From contig CAJNDT010005757.1 in NCBI GenBank assembly GCA_905221615.1, forward strand, positions 312,001 to 376,000: DNA of 64,000 bases, in the 5' to 3' direction. Source of the stretch: Symbiodinium sp. CCMP2592 (Eukaryota; Sar; Dinophyceae; Suessiales; Symbiodiniaceae). The translations under genes were made by a program, and so were the position numbers. The notes under the pieces were generated by a model. That model was not told the origin of the DNA and did not search any database. It worked only from the letters and a program-made list of their open reading frames with translations. Positions 29,340 through 41,281 of this stretch are shown here, piece by piece; the stretch's first letter is position 1, and each line of letters begins with the position of its first letter.

Positions 29340-32300
29340 GTCAGGGCCCAAACATGGGTCGGCTCGAACAGGCGGAGATACCACGGCGGCTCAGCCGGCA
29401 CCTCTGGGCTTTTGGGGCTTCAAAAACATTTTAAGGGCCTTTAAGGGCTGTATGGGTTAACGGTTTAGGGCTTTGAGGGTTTTAAGGTTTTCAAAGGTTG
29501 TGTGAAGGGTCTTGTGTAAGGGTTTCGATGCTTTGGGGGTTTTACAAGGGTTTTGTGCTTCACGGGTTGAAGGCTTAGGGTTTAAGGGTCTGCGTCTGGG
29601 GGCTGGGAGGCTCTGGTGAATGGATACCTGGAAGTACGGCTCTGAAATACAAGGTTGCTTTTGGCACAGGGTCTAACATCCAACAAACCCGAACTCCTAA
29701 CCCCCGAATAACTATAAACCCTAAACCTAACCCCCAAACCCTGAATCCACCTAAACCCTAACTCCTAATCCCTAAGCAACTAAACCTGTAACCTAAGCCC
29801 CAAACCCTGAATCCACCTTAGATACCGGGTTCAGGTTGCCGCAGGCCCCTCTGTCTCGGACCAGGGATGTTCCATCTGGGCGTAGTCTCTGGGTTTGAAG
29901 AAGGTAGGACCTGCAGAAAAGCACAATCACGTATTCAGAGATCTTCGAACCTGGCTGTTTGGTAATGGTTGCGACGGTGTTCTGAAGCCCCAACCCTAAA
30001 CCTTAAACCCACTTTTTTGGGTAATTGGTGTCCTGAACTTATTTCCAGGGTTTCTCTCACAGAAGGCTCCGGAAGGAAGCCTGTTTGAAAGGACTTTAGG
30101 GTTTAGGGCAACCGGCACACTTTAGGGTATAGGGGTTTAGGGGTCTAGGGTTCAGGGGAACCAGCACACCAAGAAGCACCCCAACTTTCGCAACATGGGC
30201 CACGCAAGGGCGTGGCATCACAAGGCACGGCTGGGTGAAGCGGGCCACCCTAAGCCCCAATCAAGCCGGAATCTTCGGCGACCACCCTTCATCATATCCA
30301 GGATCATAGCGGCTCTATTTTAGAGTAGCTGGGTGGTCGCTGTCACTATTCAGCCCGACAAGAGCCACACAAGATCGCATCAGACAGCAAAAAACACCAC
30401 GCCCTTCCAGCCCCAACTGTCTGTCCAGAATTGGACACTAACCTCCAGGCATTGCAGCGTTTACCGATACAGGCAGCCACAGCGTCACATGTGCATAAAT
30501 GGACAAGACTGGCAGCGAACCAAACTTAAGCTCCAAAAGAGCGCAACAAGAACCAATCTAGAACCCGTGTAAAACCCTGGCAGACCTTCGTATAGAACCC
30601 TAAACCCTAAACCCCAATGAGCAAGCCCCGTCGAACCCTCATGGCCTTGGGTACAATCTCGCCCTTGAACGCCGCGACCTGCATCAGCTGCAGGATTCAA
30701 GGCTTCAGGGCTTTAGTGACTTTGGTGCTTAGACGAACTCACACGGCTTAGGGTCTATAGGGTTCTTAGGGTTCGGTAAAGGCTTGGGGTATTGAAGTGG
30801 GGAGGGCGTGTTGCAGGTTTGAGGGTTCAGGGATTTAGGTTTTGCCCGCTGCAGGCTCGGAGCATAGGCTAGGTGGCAACCAACCATTCCGAAACCGTAC
30901 AAGGAAGAACAAGCCGCAGTAGAAGTAGCTATTGCACCTCTAAGCGGCGTGCAAAGTAGCTGTAGTGACCACCGTTCCAACCAACTGACTACGAAAAGCA
31001 CGTCGCATAGACCCAGCAGTAATCATAAACTCGACCCACCGGACCTGAAATCCCGAACTCTAAACTTTTAAACCGAAAAGCTCTGCGTCCTGAACAAGCC
31101 AACAGCACAAGACGCCTAAACGCCGAACCTAAAACCCCGAAGCCTAAAAAACCTTAAAAGCCATAAACTCTCAGCCCCGAACTCCAAGCCCTACACGGTG
31201 GTAGGCTATGACACCTTTATGTTCAGCTCATCTTGGGGTTTTTTACCCTCCAAACATGGAGGTTGTTGAATGCACTGGTAACCTGAACTCCGAACCTCTG
31301 AATCCTCTAAACACCCAGACGACATGCCACACTACCTGTCGAAACCCTACACAAAACATTAGAAAGAAGGATGCGGCAACAAAAAAGACATCTCTTTAAC
31401 ACCAAGCAAAACTAAAGAAAAGGCAAAACTCACCCTACAAAGCCCAAGCGCCCGAAGCCAGGTCTCCCAGCTGAGGGCGCATGGCAGCGGAGAGAAAGGT
31501 CTTGACCCCAACCGACCTCGGCTTCGCTTTGGGGCTTCTGGGATTAGGGTTTTGAGGTCTTGGGTTTAAGGCTTAGCGGCTTAGGGTTTAGGGGTTTAGG
31601 GTTTACGGTTTAAGGTTTAGGGCTTTAGGTTTATTTCTTTGGGATTTGCTGGGGGCCTCAAAAAGGGTTTGGGCTTAGGGTTTTAAGGGTCTTAATAGGG
31701 GTTCACAGTGTCAATAAGGCTCAAGGGTTCCGGGCTTTAAGGTTTACGAGGGATTCGCTGTGGATGTGGGGATCTGCTGGGGGCCTGGTAAATGAGCAGA
31801 TATACGGTTGTCTGTTGGAAGTTCTACAGGCTAGAAGGGTTTGGGGCTGCACCGGCGGATCACTTACCCATTGTTGTTTTAGGAGCATTGCCTTGTAGTT
31901 CAGTTTACGGCCGTAACGGAGATGTGAGTTCGGATATAGTTCATCAGAAAATAAACGAACATACATGGGGTGGTGGCCGAGATGCAACATGTATTTTTGC
32001 CTGTCGGACTGCCAAGCTAACCCCCAGCCCTGCATGTCGACTCTTGTTTGCTGCATGTCGGTCTCATGCATCCTACGGGCGCCGAGTTGAGGCAATTCCA
32101 AAACCTACCCGCTGCTGAAGCGGCCAGGATAACCAGCAACACTCTTCCCGTACACCGAAAATTCAAGGCCCTGTTAGCGAGATTCATTTCCTTTTCAATC
32201 CTGAAACCTTAACCTGAAAACCCAACCTCAAACCCGACACTCTAGCCCAAAAGCCCTAAACCCTTGTGGCCTGTTTGGGCCATCCCATCTCCGTGTCGAC

Positions 32301-33440
32301 ACGCTGGATTTCCACCACGCGCGACCTGACAAGACGACCGGGTGGTGCCGGGTTCGGCTACGACGGCTGCGGTTTAGGGTTTAGGTAGGGTTTACGCGTT
32401 TAGGGCTTCGGGTTGTGGATTGTGTGTTTAGGGATTTAGGGCGTGGGGCCTCGAACTTAGGGATGAGGGAAGCTTTTGGGGATTCTAAATCCTGGAAAAC
32501 TTGGGGTTTTGGGCGTAGGGTCCCACACCCCTAAACGCCTAAACGATAGTTCCCGAGAGCATGAACCTGAAACCCTGCAGTGTTGTATCCCTGAAACAGA
32601 ACCTCCATCCCTAAAATGCAACCGGTGGAAAACGAGCACCCGAAAACCGCTAAGATCTAATCTCTAAACGTTGGGAGCAGAGACCCTTGAACACACAGCT
32701 ACTGAAGCACTGCCAGCCCTCAACCCTCAACCCGAAACCCTTCTGATGAGACCCTTGAACAGAAAGTAAGAAGCCTCGGTTCGGAGCTTGAGCTTCCTTA
32801 TCAGATGGAAACAACTCGTCTTTGTTGAGGGCAACAAGAAAGATAGAGAGACGGCCGGTACATCTTTCAAGACAAAGACTCAGAAAACAAAAAAAAAAAC
32901 ATAGTCAAGGGAGGCAAAGAACAATGTCGATCTGTCCAGCAAGAACCCAGAGACTCCCAAATCCCTTAATTACCTGGAGAACCAAAGTTTCAAGGAAAAA
33001 CCACTAACTGCAAAAAAACCCACGCCTTTAGTAAAGTTGCAAGTTTATTCTGCAACTGAAAAAAAAACCTGCAACTTCCCCAGAATCCTGCAACTGTCCC
33101 ATTCTTTAACCCTATACCCTAAACCCCTGAAGCCCTAAACCCCTTGGACAGCTGATGTTGGCAGTCGTATGAGGTGCTGCTTTCACTGGCAAGCTTGAGC
33201 AAACCATCCCGCAGTGTGCAGCAAACGAGTGCATGCAGAGATTTCCGATCGTGATCATGTGCATAGGTTGCATTCTTAGCAGAATAGCTGCTTGGCATCT
33301 GCAGACTTTTCGGTCAGCACTGAAGCATCAAGCAGTTCAGTGACAAATACATTAGCAAAAGCTGCTTAATTGGTAATTCGTGCCTTTGGCATGGCGAGAT
33401 TTGCTTTCCTCTGGGTGCTTCTGTTGGCCACCGCCACGAT
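29340..33440. other. Gene-poor stretch with scattered telomere-like units
   Basis: TTTAGGG fragments (29460-29590, 30095-30150, 31555-31630, 32370-32460) and CCCTAAA fragments (29690-29830, 33110-33150). A minus-strand open frame (31721-32101) and an overlapping plus-strand frame (31792-32118) have no recognised motif. A-runs lie at 32889-32898 and 33059-33067. No MITE arms were detected. From about 33160 the sequence becomes the repeat-free island. Confidence 0.4.
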
Positions 33441-33474
33441 GAGGTGTCTCGCCTGAAATCTCGGTCCATTCAGA

Positions 33475-34704
33475 TCGAGGGACTTTGTGTGTGTGCTACT
33501 GGTGCTTGTTGGCCTTTCCGAGACACAAGCCGCTTTTGCAGAACAAGTTCTTGCGACTGGGGCTCGATGCTCAGACAAAGTGGGCTAGAAGCTCCCATGT
33601 GTGATGCAAAATACATTGCAGCATGCAAGCTTCGATCTGCTCGCATAGTGTTTTGGCCCGACCGGCATTTTGCTGCAGGGGCCACCAGGTAGGTTGTTTC
33701 GGCAATGGCCAAAAGCCTCGCAAAGAAGTGGGAGAATGTGGCTCGTGTTAGGAACCGCTTTCGGAATGGCACTGACTGGCTGAAGATGAAGATCGGGGGC
33801 GATGGCTGCAGGGTGGCAGCATGCACGACCTCTTTTCGGCAGAATGTCGAAATTGTGAGCTGCATGCTGCAGACATCCGGGCTTCAGAAGCAGGGGCTGC
33901 CAGCCTTGACGGCACAGGTAGGGCAAAACTTAAATGCCTTCATAGCTCATTGTGGTACATAAATGTTAACATTTGATTCCAATCCACCCTGAAGGTGACT
34001 GCACTCTTCAAGAAGATGGGGTTCATTCCCGAGAACCCCAAGCAGGCCAAGGACGATGCCAAGCTTCTGAAGACTCTTTTCAGCTATGTTCTTCGTCGGA
34101 CAGCAGATGCTCAGAGAAGGGGGCAAGTTCCTCGAGAAGCCGGGCTAAAGAGGCATGTAGCATTTGAACTGAGGCTTCTTAGAAGTTGGGTTCTTCCTGA
34201 AGGTTTGTTCCTCGCTTGATGTAGCCCATAGCTTAGGACTTCCACGTCAGGGATGTGATGAAGATGATCGAGCAGCTGCAAGCTGGCGAAGCTGTGCCAG
34301 AGTCAGCCTTTGCATCTCTGCAGTCGGGATTGTCCGAGGATGAAGGCTCCGAAGGAGATGGCGATGATGATGAGGGTGATGATGATGAAGGAGCAAAGGA
34401 AGGAGAGGAAGGCGAAGGCGATAAAGGGGATGATGAGCCAGAAGGTGACGAGGATCTAGAGGAAGCAGAGCCGGAGCCGGCGAAGGAGAGGGTTGCACGG
34501 GCTCCCAAGATCAAGAAGCTGTTGCCTTTGCCTGCCGGCAAGAGTGTGAAAGCGAGGCCAGACCGCACTCCTGATCCTGCTTTGTTTCCTGAGATTCGCC
34601 CGAGCCCAACGGCTTCTGGATCTGGGCGATCCGCAGACGAGATAGAATTGGCCCAATGCTTGGACCACATCCAAACTCTGGAGAAGCAACTGCTGCATAT
34701 GTAG
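33475..34704 (+). CDS. Gene X: acidic protein of the 33-46 kb island
   Basis: Product unknown. Core exons: 33693-33917 (from VVSAMAKSLAKKWENVARVR, ends at CAG|GTAGGG), 33995-34152 (VTALFKKMGFIPENPKQAKD..., ends AAGAG|GCATGT) and 34251-34704, stop TAG. All three join in one frame through a GT-AG intron (77 nt) and a GC-AG intron (98 nt). An upstream exon ending 33598 (CYWCLLAFPRHKPLLQNKF, GT-AG, phase 0) fits, but a different frame with Cys residues is also open at 33444-33692, so the N-terminus is unsettled. The last exon encodes DVMKMIEQLQ, then about 60 residues rich in Asp/Glu/Gly (34330-34480), a basic patch APKIKKLLPLPAGKSVKARP, and a short C-terminal helix DEIELAQCLDHIQTLEKQLL. Acid-plus-basic layout suggests a nuclear or nucleic-acid-associated protein; inference only. 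Same strand as genes Y to T. Confidence 0.55.
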
Positions 34705-35064
34705 CTTGCCTTGATCTGGCCTGTCCACATAAGTTGTTAATAGAGGCCGTGAGTTGTGCAAGTTGAAATGAAGGTCCCCACCGAGTGACAAGATGAAGCC
34801 CAAGGACAAGTCCAGTTCTTCGGCCGCAACAATTTGATTTGTGAATCGTGGAGAATTGTGCATGGCTCTTTCATGCAGGTTTGTCTGTCGTGATTGATTT
34901 GGAGAGCCCAGCCCGACCACCGACCTTGGCCCCAGCAGCCAATCCTGATGCACCTTGGTCTAAATACAACTCGCGAGGTTTTGAGATTGCTTCCGTATAG
35001 TTTCTTGAACCCATGGCAGTATTGATGTGAGGCTGTCGAGACACAGCCTTTGTATGATGTTGAC

Positions 35065-35402
35065 ATGGCTATGGAGAATGCTTCCAAGTCCCCGCCCACG
35101 GCATCGACGACGCCAAACACGACCCCCCCGGGATTCCGACACCGCAGAAAGGCCCCTTCGACTACACCCACTCCGCCGACAGATCCCGCCCGGAAAAAGC
35201 GCAAGGTTTCTTGGATGTAGCTTAAAGTCGAGTTGTGAGTGCAGTGTAAAAGCCACGGTTTGCATGCCTGCTTTCCGATTCCGAGGCTGTGGAGCCCTTG
35301 ACTTTGTCTGCTGAAGAACAGCAGGCTTTGAGAGCCAGCTTGAAAGCTTCGAAGAAGAAGAAGACAGCTTCCCCCAAGGGAGCCGAAGCTGATGATGTGT
35401 GA
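35065..35402 (+). CDS. Gene Y1: Pro/Ser-rich protein with KKRK basic cluster
   Basis: Two exons, 35065-35205 and 35286-35402, joined in phase 0 by a GT-AG intron of 80 nt. Exon 1 (MENASKSPPTASTTPNTTPP, then HRRKAPSTTPTPPTDPARKK and RK) is Pro/Ser/Thr-rich and ends in a cluster RKKRK that resembles a monopartite nuclear-localisation signal. Exon 2 reads AVEPLTLSAEEQQALRASLK, then ASKKKKTASPKGAEADDV and TGA. The start may be further upstream (open to about 35044 after an AG). No family recognised. The stop overlaps the start of the Lys-Ala reading frame (35392), so the two may be one gene with a frameshift. Confidence 0.45.
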
Positions 35403-35697
35403 GCCGAAGCCCAAAGCCAAAGCAAAAGCTAAAGCTAAGGGTAAGGCTAATGTGCTGAAGAGGCCCTCGGCCAGACTTCTTCCCGCCCCTGCACCTGTGG
35501 ATGTTCCCGCCCCTGTACCTGTGGTGGATGCTGCTGCTGCTGCCGGGGGTGATGGGGGCAATGCCCCTCCCGAGAATCATGAGCCGCCCCCTCCGAGGGA
35601 TTTGGGCTGCTCCAGGTGCCGATGGGGCAAAACAGGGTGTAGCCAGTGTAGGGCTCCCGGGTTCAGGCCCCGGGGTCCCCGAAGACGGGGAGACTAG
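35392..35697 (+). CDS. Gene Y2: Lys-Ala repeat protein with GCSRCRxxxxGCxxCR cluster
   Basis: 101 codons: MMCEPKPKAKAKAKAKGKAN, VLKRPSARLL, an Ala/Pro-rich linker, then LGCSRCRWGKTGCSQCRAPG and an Arg-rich end RPRGPRRRGD. From memory, Lys-Ala tracts followed by VLKRPSA and a C-x2-C-x5-C-x2-C cluster are common in dinoflagellate proteins found beside transposase-like genes. The four cysteines could bind one zinc ion and the Lys-Ala tract could bind nucleic acid; both are inference. It overlaps the end of Y1 by 11 nt in the +1 frame; GAGCCGAAGC occurs at both 35380 and 35401, possibly a small duplication that caused the frame change. Confidence 0.5.
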   Translation: MMCEPKPKAKAKAKAKGKANVLKRPSARLLPAPAPVDVPAPVPVVDAAAAAGGDGGNAPPENHEPPPPRDLGCSRCRWGKTGCSQCRAPGFRPRGPRRRGD

Positions 35698-35702
35698 TTT
35701 GC

Positions 35703-37509
35703 TGCTTTAGGCATTGTCCTGCATGTGCTTCAGATGCAAGGTGAAAGTCTCATATCTATCCCATGCTTGAAGCAGCAGCCTGCCCTAGCTTGGCTTGGAT
35801 TTCGCAGAAATTCACGTGCCGTGGTTTGTGCCATGGTCCAGTGGAGCTAGTTTCCTTTGTGCAGAGACAGCAGCTGTACAATCACGACATGTCTGTGAGA
35901 TGCTGTGCGAGGGGTGCACAAACAGTAGTTGCCATCGCTCAATGCACATGTGCTGATTGTTAACTAGTGCACGCATAAAAGACTGCCGTGCTCAGGTCTA
36001 TGTGCTGTACATCAACTACACGTCGACCCGTGCGAAGTCGTACGAAGCAGGACGGTGCGACCACCGAGTGTGCTGTGTCCGTTGCCCTTCAGATATGTGC
36101 GATTGACTGAAGTGAAGCATGCAGCTTTATATGGCTATAGTACAATTAGTACAATAGTGTTCCGGGCCATGGTTTTGTTCCGCCGATCGACAGCTCATTC
36201 CTCGACTACTGATGATACGACTGCCGAGCCACTCAGCCCAATAATGTAACGAATGATTTTTTCCAACCCCCAACACTTATCCTACAGAAACCACTCGCTC
36301 GCTCAGGCTGTGATTTTGCTTATGGATCCGGCTGCCCCACATGTATGCTCCGAGCTTCGACAAGGTTCGATGACAAGGGTTTCCAGAGTTGGAGATTGGT
36401 GTTTTCTACCGCATATATCGTCCTGTCATTTAAACCCTGGAGTTACATAAACCATAAATGCAAACCCTTCCACCCAATATCCCCGCAAACCAGCTCAAGC
36501 CGAGGGGTTGGGTATGAGTTTGTTTCCCAGGCCCTCCCCCAAAAATAACACCAAAGCTTGTGCCTGTGTTGAGAAGTTTCCACTTTATGGTTTGGGCTCG
36601 CACGGGCTTGTGATTTCGTATTTCGCATTCGAACTAGACTTGGGTTGACAAGTGTGCACATAGCTTGGGGTTCGAAGTTTGGGATTTCACGGGCAATTAC
36701 CAAAGGAGTTGAGTGAGCTTGGAATGCCGGGTCTAGACACGAGGGCTCCCCGATTTATTGTTATTTATGAGGCTGTTAGAGTTTCCGGAACGGTGCATAC
36801 GTATTTAACATGTTCTGAAACCAATGACTATGCTAGCCCCGAGGTTACTTTATATGGTATCATGAATAGCAGGCAAGCACAGCAGGTGTATGCCATATGG
36901 TGTATGCCATATGTGTACTGAGCAGGGGTTTCTCTGGATAGGTACACAGGCACAGTTTCTTACGCAACGAACTGCTTTATGTAGTTTGGCATGATCAGCA
37001 CTCACACAGACATGGGCACACACACAAATGCATGTGCACTTTTCTATGCATCTATGTCAGTCTCTGTGTGGGGATTCGGGAATGTAGCCAAATATTTATG
37101 GGTCCGGTGCATGTATGAAAGCATGCATGTACGGGTAAATGTATGTGTCTGTCTCTCTGTCTGTCTGTATGCATGTGTTCATGTATGTATGTATACGTGT
37201 GTATTCAGGCCTGCATGAAAGCATCTATTTGTGGGTAATTAGCCAGGTGGGCTTCGTAAGGGTGGGTTTAAGTTCCAGAATTCAGAGATATTCATGTGCA
37301 TCAAAGTCATGTCCTATTGTTGCATGATTAGTCCAAGAAGGTAAAGGCTTTGCCCTTTGTAATGGCATATGATAATTTGTTTTTGCCTTGTTGGTCATCA
37401 ACTAACATACAATCAACAATGGTGCAGTGTCGTCGAGTCCATGGTGTAGTCCTACGAAAACGGTGCACGGCCCCGTCGAGTGTTAAATTGTGTTCATGTT
37501 TTGGTTTAG
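35703..37509 (+). other. Intergenic or intronic; no gene recognised
   Basis: Free of telomere-like repeats. The open frame at 36679-36921 ends at a CAG|GTGTAT donor-like site but has no motif. GTATGCCATATG is tandemly doubled at 36888-36912. TGTCTGTC/GTATGTAT microsatellites lie at 37138-37205. Confidence 0.4.
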
Positions 37510-37840
37510 TGATCTAGTTTCAGAGTGTGCAAAGGAACTGCGAAAGAAAACCGGTAGGCTTGAAACCCTCCCAGCCGAAGCTCTCTGTGCCCTGAGTAAT
37601 GCCCGTCTTACGATTGAGCAGCCTTCTGCAATGGCCCCAGGACGCTTAAAAGGTTGTATGCATGTAGGCCTGTGTATGTGTAAGTATACAACAATGTGAA
37701 GTACAATGTTGTATATATCTATGCTCATAAATGAAAGGGGAGATATGTCTACACGTGTACATGTGTGTATATATATATATATATATCACATGTGTATATA
37801 TATGTATATTACAAAAAAGTTTGTGCATGTTCCTGCATAC

Positions 37841-37875
<35 letters not shown>

Positions 37876-37930
37876 GATATCTATGCTGAATATACATATA
37901 CACATACTATGCCTTTGTATGTGTAACCCC

Positions 37931-37965
<35 letters not shown>

Positions 37966-38653
37966 CGTATATATATATATATATGTATACATGTATATAT
38001 ATATATATATATAGATATATGTGTATATATATATATGATATATTGCACATGTACACATGGCTACATGGCAAAGGAAGCAACAGGAGACGAAGTAACCAAT
38101 ACACTCCTCCAGTTGTAAAGGACCTCTGATCCCCTGGCCAAAAGACCTCGAAACCCTGACATTTGCCGAGTTCTAATAGAAACCCTAGTTTCCGTCCCAT
38201 GAAACCCGAGCCCCAGAGCCCTAGCACCCGAAAGCTCATTATAACCCTCCTGCCACCCAGAGGCGGTGTGCAGTTCTATGGGTGTATACGATCTACCTGC
38301 AGGAGGCCTGCTCCCAGCTTCAATATTTTAGACCCAGGCTCCTTAAGTGAAACTTTGGGGTTGTGTTCGGTCTGCTAGGGTTCAAACTATATATAGCTTT
38401 TGTAGTTAGACTTATGATTATGTATATATTTGATTAGCCTTTCGGCCCTAAGCCCGAACTGGGTTTGAGTATATCTGGTGGTCCCTGTCTCCCCTAAACT
38501 GTGGCACCACTATAAACCCTTAAAGCCTATCAGAGAAAACCTAACTATCCTCCTAAGCAACTTAGGATTCCAGGGTCGTGCCAGGGTTCAAGGACTTTTT
38601 ATAGCCAGTGTTAGTTATCTCGTGCTTGTGGTTGCCCCTCCGTCCTCTCTCTA

Positions 38654-38740
<87 letters not shown>

Positions 38741-39630
38741 CTCTCTCTTATCTCTCTGTCTCTCTGGCGAGCAAAAGACCGCTTGGCATTGTAGCTCTGG
38801 GACACAGCATGATCGGAACCTTCGGGCATCGTCTTTGTACTTTGACCAACAAAAGTTGTGCGGCCAGGGCAAGCATCGGAGGGTCCAGGGCCAGCATCAT
38901 AAGCATCAGTGGGGTTCAAAGGGCACGGTGTTGTGGGTCAGAGATCGTCTTTGTATTTGACCCATGGAGGGCCGAGGGCCAGCAGCATCAGTGGGTTTCC
39001 AAGGGCACGGTTTTGTGGGTCAAATATCGTTCTGTTTTTTGGTCCACAAAAGTTGGTGAGTGCTCCTCGTCTTGGGGGAGGCTTTTGGACGAAAAGCATG
39101 CCCCGAAACCGCCCGCAAATGATAATGATGCTTGCCTATTCGGGCCTCGGGGCGGGTTTTCTCAAGGGGTTCCAGGCTGATGTGGTTGACATATCTTGCA
39201 TACTCAGGCGAACCCTTTGGGCTCGTTTTCGTTCCCACATAGTTATAGGAGCTGTTTAGGAAGCTTTTCGTGCCAACGCATATTTTTAGGAGCTCTTTAG
39301 GCACACTTCGTTCCAACATATGATCACACGAAGTCAACCTCTCTCCCTCTCTCGTGTTTCCTCTCTCTCTGTGTTCTGTGTTGCAATGGCTTGCAGGTCG
39401 TGTGGTTCTGACCGATGCGACGATGCTGCTGGAAGCAATTGCTTCTGTGGCGAGAGCGAAAACCGCAGAGTTGCAACTTTGGTTGGTGGTTTCCGAGCTG
39501 CATGGTGCCAGTTTCAAGAACTTCTGTACGCTTTTTTAAAGATTTCGGCCGGATTGCTACGAAAACCGTAAAACGTAAAGGCGCGAAGAAAAAGCGTAAA
39601 GGCGCGAAGAAAAAGCGTAAAGTGGCGTAA
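37510..39630 (+). CDS. Gene V: 3' part of a gene with one-base frameshift
   Basis: Two exons joined in frame by a 1744-nt GT-AG intron (37653-39396): 37510-37652 ([40 protein letters not shown]) and 39397-39630 ([38 protein letters not shown]). In exon 2 the frame stops at a run of six T (39530-39535); one base fewer would continue into [14 protein letters not shown] and a 21-bp tandem repeat encoding KKKRKGA, ending KKKRKVA before TAA at 39630. So it is either a pseudogene or an assembly error in a homopolymer. The terminal KKKRKV looks like a nuclear-localisation signal, as in Y1. The upstream start was not found. The intron holds TA, CT and 82-bp repeats. Confidence 0.45.
37765..38040. repeat. 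(TA)n/(TG)n microsatellites in gene V intron
   Basis: TA-rich blocks at 37769-37788, 37844-37872 and 37936-38040. Confidence 0.95.
38645..38765. repeat. (CT)n microsatellite in gene V intron
   Basis: About 120 bp CT with TTTCT and CGCT interruptions on the plus (coding) strand; a long pyrimidine tract inside an intron. Confidence 0.95.
38815..39065. repeat. Tandem repeat of about 82 bp (three units)
   Basis: Shared blocks AGCATCAGTGGG, CAAGGGCACGG/AAAGGGCACGG, TTGTGGGTCA, ATCGT and CAAAAGTTG. AGCATCA starts at 38902 and 38984. The first unit is the most diverged. Confidence 0.75.
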
Positions 39631-39746
39631 ATATTTTTTCGCGGTTTTCTGCTTGGTTCTGGATCACTCCAAAACGTGGCCGTACTGGTGGTTCCTGCAG
39701 GCCTCAGGCTCACTTTCGGTAGGTCTAGTCTCGGATAGCTGCTGGT

Positions 39747-41247
39747 ATGGAGCCGTTATCAGCACCCCGGGATGTCAAGAAAGAGCCAGAAGCCGTTGTG
39801 GAAGAGATCCAAGCCAAGCTTGCTGCACATTGCCTGCAGATGAGTATGTAAACTTTGGCTATGTAGTTTTCAACAGCTGGGCTGTTCCGTAGGTTGTTTA
39901 GATATCACTAAGGCAGCCAAAGCCCGGCTGGTGGAGCTGCAGGACATGAAGAAGAGATGTGATGAAGAGCAGCTTTTGGCTGCAAAGGTTGTTGCTGCCG
40001 AGGTTACTACAGCTGAGGTTGAGGATCCCCCTGAGGATCCACCTGAGGAGACCCCGGAAGGCCTTCCCCAGAACTTCTTGAAAGGCGAATGGACCCAGGA
40101 TGCCCAACCGCCACCTTTGGTCGCAAGCCCTCCGCCTGCTGCAGCAGCAACTGGGGACTCGTTGGAGCCCACACAGGTTGAGGTTTCGCAGGTTCAGGCT
40201 GCCAGCCCTACCCGAGTGCCGGGAGAGCAGCCAGCTTCGGATGATGAGTTGATGGATGCCGAGTTTGATGCTTGTGTCACCGATGAGTACTTGCAAGCTG
40301 AGGAGGGTTCCGAACCTTGAACTGAAACATGTGCCATGTAGCTTGTTTTCCTGAAGCCACAACTTGTTGGTGCTGCTTGCTCAATCTAAGGACATGGAGG
40401 ATGGTGACTTGATGAGCCTGCTGCATGGTTTGCAGTGCATCAATGTCAGTGCTCCAGTCCAGAAGCCCGAGCCGCAGCCGAAACCCAAGTCCCCGCCGCA
40501 AGCAGCCCCGACACGTTTGGTGCCAACTCCGAAAAAGGCTCTGGCACGACAGCTCGTGCCTAGTCAAACATTTTACACAACCAGTTCGCATCTAGTGTCG
40601 TGTAGCCTTTTGCTAGAGTGTTTCCTCAATGCCCTGGCCACCTAAGTTTCCAGACTTTGAAGATGCAGAAGACGACCTGCCTACACCGACCACTTCTGGA
40701 TCGGATGTAGCCCGGGGATCCAACGAGACTCCCGATGAACTTCTGGCTTCGCAAGCGATTTGGTTTTAAGTTGTGAGTGCAGCAGTTTTCAGCCCGTGTA
40801 CCTTGGGTGATATTTTCTGCTTCAGGTTGCTAGCACCTCTGGTGCCATCATCAGCATGCAGCAGAGGATCCTTGCTAAGTATGATGCGAAACTTCGAAGA
40901 ATGTGCAAGGTTAAGGCTAGTGGACAGGCCGGTGTGACCAACGATATCCTGGCTGCCTGGAAAGAGGGTGGCACGACTCGGGCCGGTTTGGTTAAGATTC
41001 TCGCTGACTGCAGTGGGAACAAGGCCGGTTTTGGCATTGGTGGCAATAAAACCAATAGTTCAATGCATGTGTTTTGTGTTAACAAAAGCTGACAGGAAAA
41101 GTTCCTGAAGCGAGCTTCGCTGAAGATCAAACACCTCAAGAAAGGCACACTGCAGGTGAAAGCCGGCTGGTACAGCGAGGAAAGGATGAAAACCGATTTG
41201 GGCTTTTCGCCGAAGCTTGCTCGTGCAGTTAAAGTTACATACATATG

Positions 41248-41281
<34 letters not shown>

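Noticed and set aside
31721-32118. Overlapping frames on both strands, possible small gene
   Set aside because: Neither strand shows motifs, splice-consistent borders or a clear compositional advantage.
34233-34730. Minus-strand Ser-rich frame
   Set aside because: Complement of the Asp/Glu-rich GATGATGAGG tract of gene X.
39576-39630. Histone-like or HCc-type basic protein gene
   Set aside because: The Lys-rich stretch is only a 21-bp tandem repeat at the tail of gene V, too short for a separate chromatin protein.
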